Assembly (NCBI GenBank): GCA_945948775.1
Contig: CAMFCK010000007.1
Coordinates: 1 to 11,363, forward strand
Reading direction: 5' to 3'
Source: an uncultured Clostridia bacterium
Lineage (GTDB): Bacteria > Bacillota > Clostridia > UBA1381
Length of the DNA: 11,363 nt
Part shown: positions 6,414-11,363 of the stretch, one piece after another
How the letters are laid out: every line of letters begins with the position of its first letter
Numbering within the stretch: position 1 is the stretch's first letter
Notes under the pieces: model-generated
Seen by the model: only the letters and a program-made list of their open reading frames with translations
What the model was told of the DNA's origin: nothing
Database searches by the model: none
Translations under genes and position numbers: made by a program

Positions 6414-7760
6414 ATGGAAAAATTTTTCAAGCTCAAAGAGAACGGTACTACCGTTAGAAATGAGGTAATCGGAGGAATTACCACCTTCCTTGCAATGGCG
6501 TACATACTTGCGGTCAATCCGTCAATTCTGTCCGCTGCAGGAATCCCGGCGGGCGCTGCGTTTATTGCAACGGCAATTTCAGCCGGAATCGCGACGCTTT
6601 GTATGGCATTTTTTGCAAACTACCCTGTAGCACTTGCTTCGGGTATGGGACTTAATGCGTTCTTTGCATATACTGTATGCGGAACGATGGGTTACAGCTA
6701 TCAGGTAGCTTTGACGGCAGTATTTGTAGAGGGTATTATTTTTATTATCCTGTCGCTGTTCAGATTCCGTGAAGCTTTGGTAAATAAAATTCCGGAAAAT
6801 CTGAAATTCGGTATAACAGCCGGCATCGGACTTTTCATTGTTATTGTTGCACTTATCAGTGCGGGTGTTGTTGTAAGCAGCGATGCTACAACAATTGCGC
6901 TGGGCGATCTGTCCTCTGCACCTGTTGTACTGGCCCTGATAGGACTTTTAATAGTTGCTGTTCTGCAGCATTTCAAGGTTCCCGGCGGAATCCTGCTCGG
7001 AATTCTTATCACATGGGTTCTTGGCATGATCGCGCAGCTTGCGGGATGGTATGTAGTTGATGTTGAAGCGGGCGTTTATTCGGTATTCCCGAATTTTTCC
7101 AGCAGCGCATTTGCAGCGCCGCTGCTGTTTGACTTTGACTTCGGGTTTATTGCAAAGAATCTGCCGGCATTTGCCATTGTTACCTTTACGTTCCTGTATA
7201 CCGATATTTTTGATACGGTAGGAACTCTCATAGGTATAGCGGAAAAAGGCGATCTTCTTGATGAAAAGGGTGAGCTTCCCCATGCCAAAGGAGCGCTGAT
7301 GGCTGATGCGGTAGGTACTATTGTGGGCGCATGCCTCGGTACTTCAACGGTAACAAGCTATGTTGAGTCAAGCGCAGGTGTTGCTGCCGGCGCAAGGACA
7401 GGTCTTTCATCTGTTGTAACAGCAATTCTCTTCTTTGTTGCGATTATTTTAGCGCCTATATTTACGGCAATTCCTACATTTGCAACTACTCCGGCATTGC
7501 TCTATGTTGGACTTTTGATGCTTTCGTCAATCAAGAAAGTTGATTTTGACGCTGATGCGGCTGATACAATCGGCGCGTTCCTCGCCATCATTATGATGCC
7601 TCTTACTTATTCTATTGCAAACGGTATCATGTTCGGTATGCTTTCATGGGTTATACTGAAGATAGTTACCGGAAAAGTAAAGGACGTAAGCGCAGTTATG
7701 TGGGTTTCGGTTGTTCTGTTCGCAATTTATATAGCACTTAAGGTTGCAGGTCTTGCATAA
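6414..7760 (+). CDS. NCS2-family purine permease (AzgA/PbuG-like, probable guanine/hypoxanthine uptake)
   Basis: This is a cytoplasmic-membrane symporter for nucleobases. The 448 residues are strongly hydrophobic, with a dozen or more membrane segments. Motifs typical of the AzgA/PbuG branch are visible: NEVIGGITTFLAMAYIL near the start, ASGMGLNAFFAYTV near residue 77, DIFDTVGTLIG in the middle, and GTSTVTSYVESSAGVAAGAR, which contains the substrate-site glutamate. The length is normal. ATG 6414 is preferred because AGGAG at 6401-6405 is 8 nt away; the in-frame GTG at 6408 would be only 2 nt from it. It stands as a single-gene unit between a terminator upstream and a long inverted repeat downstream. 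Guanine/hypoxanthine is inferred from the branch; adenine or xanthine cannot be excluded. Confidence 0.93.
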   Translation: MEKFFKLKENGTTVRNEVIGGITTFLAMAYILAVNPSILSAAGIPAGAAFIATAISAGIATLCMAFFANYPVALASGMGLNAFFAYTVCGTMGYSYQVALTAVFVEGIIFIILSLFRFREALVNKIPENLKFGITAGIGLFIVIVALISAGVVVSSDATTIALGDLSSAPVVLALIGLLIVAVLQHFKVPGGILLGILITWVLGMIAQLAGWYVVDVEAGVYSVFPNFSSSAFAAPLLFDFDFGFIAKNLPAFAIVTFTFLYTDIFDTVGTLIGIAEKGDLLDEKGELPHAKGALMADAVGTIVGACLGTSTVTSYVESSAGVAAGARTGLSSVVTAILFFVAIILAPIFTAIPTFATTPALLYVGLLMLSSIKKVDFDADAADTIGAFLAIIMMPLTYSIANGIMFGMLSWVILKIVTGKVKDVSAVMWVSVVLFAIYIALKVAGLA

Positions 7761-7786
7761 GCTGTAATACAGAATATTAATTTGAA

Positions 7787-7900
7787 TGGGCTGTTGCATT
7801 TAGCGCAGACCACACAAAAGCGTAAAAACCAAAGTCAAACGCGGTCAAAACCGCATTTGGCTTTGGTTTTTCCGTTCTGCATCTAAATTCAATCAGCCCA
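7787..7900. repeat. Long imperfect inverted repeat (terminator core within a MITE-like palindrome)
   Basis: The core is a 22-bp stem: AAAAACCAAAG at 7824-7834 continues to GCGGT at 7841-7845, loop CAAA, then ACCGC at 7850-7854 and CTTTGGTTTTT at 7861-7871, with one wobble and one mismatch. The A and T tracts at the stem base would let it act as an intrinsic terminator for the permease gene. Complementarity continues outward in blocks: GCAGA/TCTGC, ATTTAG/CTAAAT, and TGGGCTG (7787-7793) with CAGCCCA (7894-7900). This 114-bp symmetry exceeds what a terminator needs and resembles a miniature inverted-repeat element. No clear target-site duplication is visible, and only one copy is in the window. 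Confidence 0.7.
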
Positions 7901-7935
7901 AAAGAGGGCATTGCTTAACGCAATACACTCTTTTG
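7899..7935. repeat. Second hairpin abutting the long inverted repeat
   Basis: CAAAAGAG (7899-7906) pairs with CTCTTTTG (7928-7935), and ATTGC (7910-7914) with GCAAT (7920-7924), around a TTAAC loop. A 3-by-3 internal region separates the two helices. It overlaps the outer end of the preceding repeat by 2 nt, so the two structures sit back to back in the gene-free stretch 7761-8090. No separate T run follows it. A terminator, an attenuator or part of one composite element are all possible. Confidence 0.55.
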
Positions 7936-7978
7936 CGGGGAAACGCAGGAAAATGTGTATAATAAAGAGTTTAATGGC

Positions 7979-8007
7979 TTGACTGTCCGCCTAAAATGTG
8001 ATATTAT
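7979..8007 (+). promoter_or_regulatory. Strong extended -10 promoter for the membrane protein-sigma factor-pyrE run
   Basis: TTGACT (7979-7984) is followed after 17 nt by TATTAT (8002-8007), with TG one base before the -10 box (7999-8000) as in extended -10 promoters. Initiation near 8014 would give a leader of about 77 nt. That leader has a run of six G at 8022-8027, and a weak 7-bp repeat TTTATAC (8032-8038)/GTATAAA (8070-8076), the second arm of which touches the AAAGGAG ribosome binding site. No known riboswitch was recognised. Confidence 0.75.
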
Positions 8008-8090
8008 GTATATACTTAGTTGGGGGGAGTATTTATACGGCAGTACGATGTGTAAAAAATATGGTAAATGTATAAAGGAGCACTTTGATT

Positions 8091-8768
8091 ATGGAAAAAT
8101 ACGGTACTGTACCCCCACGGTTTACGAAGGATTGGTGGGCATACTTTTGGGACTATTATAAATGGCATACGATTGCTACTGGGTTTGTGGTCGTGCTTGT
8201 TGCGGTTACAGCAGTGCAGTGTGCAACTAAGACGGTATATGATATGACTATGACCTATGCCGGAGATGCTGCGTTTGCAGATGAAACCGTTACAGCTATC
8301 AGCGATGAGCTTTCGGGCATAATAAATGACTCTGACGGAAACGGTGAAAAAAATATTTTTTTCCAACAGCTTACGTTCGGCGCGCAGAATACTGATCCGC
8401 AGTATGAAATGGCAATGCAGACAAAGCTTATGCTGGAATTATCCGCCGGAGAAAGCTTTCTGTTCATTTTTTCAAAAAGTCAGCTTGATACATATCTTAA
8501 TCAGGAGAGCTGTGAGGATCTTTTTGTACCGCTGTCTGAATGGGTGGAGGATGAAAGCTGCCTTGACGGCGCTGCAATCGGAAAATCCGGCGGTGTGGCA
8601 TATGCAGTCAGCCTTGGTGAAAGCTCGTGTTTGAAGAACCTCGGACTTAACATGGAAAATCAGTACGTTGTGATCCGAAAAATGCGTAATTCGGAGGAAA
8701 AGGACGAAAAGTTTTCAATACAGTTTGAAAGCTCAAAAATAGCCGGCAACTATCTGCTTTCGCGGTAG
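8091..8768 (+). CDS. Single-pass membrane protein of unknown function
   Basis: I do not recognise a functional family. The 225-residue protein has a short, aromatic-rich N-terminus (W15, W16, Y18, F19, W20, Y22, Y23, W25, in a WxYYKWH-like motif) and then one hydrophobic segment at about 27-46. A mostly acidic domain of about 180 residues follows, which probably faces the outside. C44 is not in a lipobox, since Q precedes it. The segments AGESFLFIFSK and FVPLSEWV loosely recall solute-binding-like domains of clostridial membrane proteins, but this is only an impression. ATG 8091 lies 10 nt from AAAGGAG; TTG 8085 is 4 nt from it. The gene ends 22 nt before the sigma factor start and shares its promoter, so the two probably act together. 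Confidence 0.8.
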   Translation: MEKYGTVPPRFTKDWWAYFWDYYKWHTIATGFVVVLVAVTAVQCATKTVYDMTMTYAGDAAFADETVTAISDELSGIINDSDGNGEKNIFFQQLTFGAQNTDPQYEMAMQTKLMLELSAGESFLFIFSKSQLDTYLNQESCEDLFVPLSEWVEDESCLDGAAIGKSGGVAYAVSLGESSCLKNLGLNMENQYVVIRKMRNSEEKDEKFSIQFESSKIAGNYLLSR

Positions 8769-8790
8769 TATGCCAAAAGGGTTGATAACA

Positions 8791-9531
8791 ATGGCTGCTC
8801 AGTTAAACAGCTTAACAGATAATGAGTACGATTTATTTTGTGAATACTTTAAAACAAGGGATATTGAGCTTCGCAACAGATTGGTAAATTCGCATTTGTA
8901 CATTGCGGAAATTCTGTCGCGCCGCTTTATAAACCGCGGAATTGAATATGATGATATTTTTCAGATAGCGTGCATGGGCCTGATTTATGCTGTGGAGAGG
9001 TTTGATCCAAACCGTGGGGTGAAGTTTGCAACCTTTGCAACTCCGACTATCATGGGAGAAATACGCAAATATTTCCGTGATAAGGGCAGCTTTATTCGTA
9101 TACCGCGCAGACTTTATGAGGTATTCTATAAAGCGGAGCGCATAAAGCGCCGTTACGACAGCGAGGTATCGGAGGAGCGGATTGCTCGGGCGCTGCAAAT
9201 CCCGGCAGAAACGCTTGCCGATGCATATAAGTCCGGCGGCAGTGCCTTTATACGTTCTCTTGAGTATGAGGCGGACGCGGACGGCTCGCTGCTGCTGTCC
9301 AATCTGATTGGCCAGGATGATGGCGGCTTTCTGATGATTGAGGACGCGGATTTTATTGATTACTGTTTGTCATCGCTGTCTGAACGAGAGGCAGAGTTGC
9401 TGCATAGGCGGTTTTATGCAGAAGAAAGTCAGAGTGCGATTGCAAAGGATTGGAATGTATCGCAGATGTATGTTTCACGGATGGAAAAACGCGTGTTGAA
9501 AAAGCTGCGTAATTTATATTTTAAAGACTAA
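8791..9531 (+). CDS. RNA polymerase sigma factor, SigB/SigF/SigG type
   Basis: This is a sigma-70 group 3 factor, which redirects RNA polymerase to a stress or sporulation regulon. The 246 residues include region 2 (about 30-100) with DDIFQIACMGLIYAVERFDP and FATFATPTIMGEIRKYFRD, the hallmark of SigB/F/G proteins. A linker and region 3 begin with IRIPRRLYE, and region 4 has the helix-turn-helix near 215-240 (SQSAIAKDWNVSQMYVSRME). ATG 8791 is preferred because AAAAGGG at 8775-8781 gives 9-nt spacing; ATG 8770 has no ribosome binding site. Unlike sigB or spoIIAC loci, no anti-sigma kinase or anti-anti-sigma gene is adjacent. The partner upstream is an unknown membrane protein and the gene downstream is pyrE. 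The specific subfamily cannot be fixed by eye. Confidence 0.93.
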   Translation: MAAQLNSLTDNEYDLFCEYFKTRDIELRNRLVNSHLYIAEILSRRFINRGIEYDDIFQIACMGLIYAVERFDPNRGVKFATFATPTIMGEIRKYFRDKGSFIRIPRRLYEVFYKAERIKRRYDSEVSEERIARALQIPAETLADAYKSGGSAFIRSLEYEADADGSLLLSNLIGQDDGGFLMIEDADFIDYCLSSLSEREAELLHRRFYAEESQSAIAKDWNVSQMYVSRMEKRVLKKLRNLYFKD

Positions 9532-9546
9532 AAGGGGAAATGATAT

Positions 9547-10209
9547 ATGCTTAGCGAAAGAAAAAAGGAATTTATTGAATTTATGATGAGCGCAGATGTA
9601 CTGCGTTTTGGCAGCTTTGTTACAAAAAGCGGAAGAAATACGCCGTATTTTGTTAATACGGGAAATTATAAGACCGGAGCGCAGATTGCAGGACTTGGGA
9701 AATTCTATGCAGAGCTTGTGAAAGAGTGCTGCGGTGATAATTTTGACGCAATGTTCGGCCCGGCATATAAGGGAATACCCCTTGCGGCTTCAGCTGCCGC
9801 CGCACTTTATAATGAATATGGGATAGATAAGCCCTACTTTTTTAACCGTAAGGAGGAAAAGGATCATGGCGAGGGCGGAAGCCTTGTAGGATATAAGCCG
9901 AAGGACGGCGACCGTGTTATCATCATAGAGGACGTTATTACAGCAGGAACGGCGGTGCGTGAAACTATGCCTGTGCTTACAGGTGCGGCAAAGGTAAGCG
10001 TAAGCGATATGTTCATTTCCGTAAATCGCTGTGAGGTGGGAAAGACCGCCGGTAAGACTGCCGTCATGGAGGTTTGCGAGGAATATGGTATTAAGGTTCA
10101 TTCTATTATAGACGTGAGAGATATTCATGAGTATCTTTCCGGCAATCCGGAATATAAGGATGTACTTGGGGCAATGGAAAAATATATGTCCGATTACTGC
10201 GTATTTTGA
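9547..10209 (+). CDS. pyrE: Orotate phosphoribosyltransferase
   Basis: PyrE converts orotate and PRPP to orotidine 5'-monophosphate in de novo pyrimidine synthesis, in the cytoplasm. The 220 residues show FGPAYKGIPLA at 70-80, the flexible catalytic loop RKEEKDHGEGG at 101-111, and the PRPP-binding motif VIIIEDVITAGTAV at 124-137. The length is normal. ATG 9547 follows AAAAGGGG with about 9-nt spacing, and the gap from the sigma factor gene is only 15 nt. No other pyr gene and no PyrR-type attenuator is seen near it, so it has been separated from a pyrimidine operon and would be expressed from the membrane protein-sigma factor promoter, unless a promoter lies within those genes. Confidence 0.97.
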   Translation: MLSERKKEFIEFMMSADVLRFGSFVTKSGRNTPYFVNTGNYKTGAQIAGLGKFYAELVKECCGDNFDAMFGPAYKGIPLAASAAAALYNEYGIDKPYFFNRKEEKDHGEGGSLVGYKPKDGDRVIIIEDVITAGTAVRETMPVLTGAAKVSVSDMFISVNRCEVGKTAGKTAVMEVCEEYGIKVHSIIDVRDIHEYLSGNPEYKDVLGAMEKYMSDYCVF

Positions 10210-10241
10210 TGACTGCCTGCGGGCGGAGAAATGGAGTTAAC

Positions 10242-11345
10242 ATGCAATACAGAGATTTCTGCGGAGAAAGGGTATCTGTGCTGGGTTACGGCTGTATGCG
10301 GTTCCCTGTTACAGATGATAATAAAATTGACGAAGCTCAGGCTAATGCGCTGTTAGAGCTGGCATTTGATAACGGTGTAAACTATTATGATACAGCTTAT
10401 CCCTATCACAATGGTGAAAGTGAGGGCTTTCTTGGCAGAAGCTTTATTAAAAATCACCGTGCCGATATATTTATTGCAACAAAAAGCCCGGTCTGGATGA
10501 TCAAAACAGAGGCTGATTTTGACCGTATTTTTGCTGAACAGCTTGAAAGACTGGGTGTTGATTATGTGGATTTTTATCTGTTCCACGCGCTTGATGCGGA
10601 GGGCTGGCAAACAATGAAGCGGCTTGATCTGATAAGCCGTGCGAAAGCGTTAAAAGCGGAGGGGAAAATACGTCATATCGGATTTTCCTTTCATGACAGC
10701 TTTGATGTTTTTCGCGAGATTATAGACTCGTGGGACGGCTGGGAATTCTGCCAGATTCAGCTGAACTATATTAATATAGACCATCAGGCGGGGATAAAAG
10801 GACTGGAATACGCAAATGCAAAGGGACTTGACGTTGTTATTATGGAGCCGCTTTTGGGCGGAAGACTGGCTGATCCGCCGACACAGGTGAAGAAGGTTCT
10901 TAAAAAAGAAAAATCGCCGGTGGAATATGCGCTTTCATTTTTATGGAACCGTCCGGAAATAAGTCTTTTGCTAAGCGGAATGGGCGCAAGAGCGCAGGTT
11001 GAGCAGAATATCGCTTTTGCATCGGAAGCAAGAGTCGGTATGCTGAGCCGCGCAGAGCTTAAGATGCTGGAGGAGGCAAAGCGCGTATTTGACAATAACG
11101 CATTTGTTGCCTGTACTGCCTGCGGTTATTGTATGCCGTGCCCGCAAGGGTTGGATATCCCGCAAATTTTTAAACTGTATAACCGTACTGCATGGAACGG
11201 CAAAAAGAGTGCAAAGGAAGAGTATGACAGGCTGACGGTTCGTGCCGATGCATGTATTGGCTGTGAAAGCTGTGTTTCGCATTGTCCGCAGCATATACAG
11301 ACTCCGGGTTTTATGAAGGATATAATTGCTGCTTTTGCAGACTGA
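10242..11345 (+). CDS. Aldo/keto reductase with C-terminal iron-sulfur cysteine motifs
   Basis: This is an aldo/keto-reductase TIM-barrel enzyme fused to a ferredoxin-like tail. The predicted catalytic tetrad is visible: D50 and Y55 in DTAYPY, K81 in IATKSP and H115 in FYLFHALD. The tail has CTACGYCMPCP (C291, C294, C297, C300) and CIGCESCVSHCP (C338, C341, C344, C348), which could bind two 4Fe-4S clusters. This architecture is widespread in anaerobes, and the physiological substrate is generally unknown. From ATG 10242 (GGAG at 10233-10236, 5-nt spacing) it has 367 residues. An ATG at 10209 overlaps the pyrE stop but lacks a ribosome binding site and would add 11 residues not typical of the family. 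It lies 32 nt after pyrE, probably in the same transcript. No terminator is visible before the window ends. Confidence 0.95.
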   Translation: MQYRDFCGERVSVLGYGCMRFPVTDDNKIDEAQANALLELAFDNGVNYYDTAYPYHNGESEGFLGRSFIKNHRADIFIATKSPVWMIKTEADFDRIFAEQLERLGVDYVDFYLFHALDAEGWQTMKRLDLISRAKALKAEGKIRHIGFSFHDSFDVFREIIDSWDGWEFCQIQLNYINIDHQAGIKGLEYANAKGLDVVIMEPLLGGRLADPPTQVKKVLKKEKSPVEYALSFLWNRPEISLLLSGMGARAQVEQNIAFASEARVGMLSRAELKMLEEAKRVFDNNAFVACTACGYCMPCPQGLDIPQIFKLYNRTAWNGKKSAKEEYDRLTVRADACIGCESCVSHCPQHIQTPGFMKDIIAAFAD

Positions 11346-11363
11346 AAAGGATGAAAAAAAACA

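Noticed and set aside
8048..8161. Short reading frame from ATG 8048 overlapping the start of the membrane protein gene, a possible leader peptide or small gene
   Set aside because: The G-rich stretch upstream is about 19 nt away, so there is no properly placed ribosome binding site. Most of the frame overlaps the better supported gene from 8091, and the product resembles nothing recognisable.
8218..8230. Lipoprotein signal at C44 of the membrane protein
   Set aside because: The residues before the cysteine are AVQ; a Q directly before it does not fit the lipobox, so the hydrophobic segment is better read as a membrane anchor.
11351..11363. ATG followed by a run of A codons at the right edge, a possible start of the next gene
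   Set aside because: Only four codons are visible and the AAAAGG before it has no spacer, so neither the gene nor its start can be supported.

Overview
The window reads as a chromosomal segment of a Clostridia-type member of the Bacillota with a low to moderate GC content. The pointers are a YlmC/YmxH-family protein, a SigB/SigF/SigG-type sigma factor, NrdR, strong purine-rich ribosome binding sites, AT-rich spacers with near-consensus sigma-A promoters, and an iron-sulfur aldo/keto reductase of the sort common in anaerobes. No rRNA, tRNA, CRISPR array, transposase or phage gene was seen. Most of the content is housekeeping.

Left part (1-3349), all on the minus strand. In transcription order it has a YlmC/YmxH-family PRC-barrel protein, then nrdR and mnmE (closely coupled, with a TTGAAA-17-TATAAT promoter before nrdR). 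A perfect 17-bp hairpin overlaps the mnmE stop codon. After it come a polar amino-acid ABC permease and its ATPase, which runs off the left edge.

Middle (3413-6285), plus strand. A divergent TTGACA-17-TATTAT promoter drives argS. It is followed 25 nt later by an HMGL-like/DmpG-like aldolase gene whose last quarter is in another frame, and then by a clear intrinsic terminator. The frame break lies at a TATCCAGT sequence and fits loss of one copy of an 8-bp tandem repeat. An NCS2 purine permease with its own promoter follows (6414-7760).

Right part (7761-11363). A 330-nt gene-free stretch holds a long imperfect inverted repeat, a second hairpin and a strong extended -10 promoter. This promoter heads a tight same-strand run: a single-pass membrane protein of unknown function, a SigB/F/G-type sigma factor with no RsbV/RsbW or SpoIIA/SpoIIAB partner in view, pyrE, and an aldo/keto reductase with eight C-terminal cysteines in two iron-sulfur motifs.

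The best candidates for something undescribed are the sigma factor paired with an unknown membrane protein, the inverted-repeat element before that operon, the frameshifted aldolase, and a G-rich tract that replaces a normally conserved segment of ArgRS.
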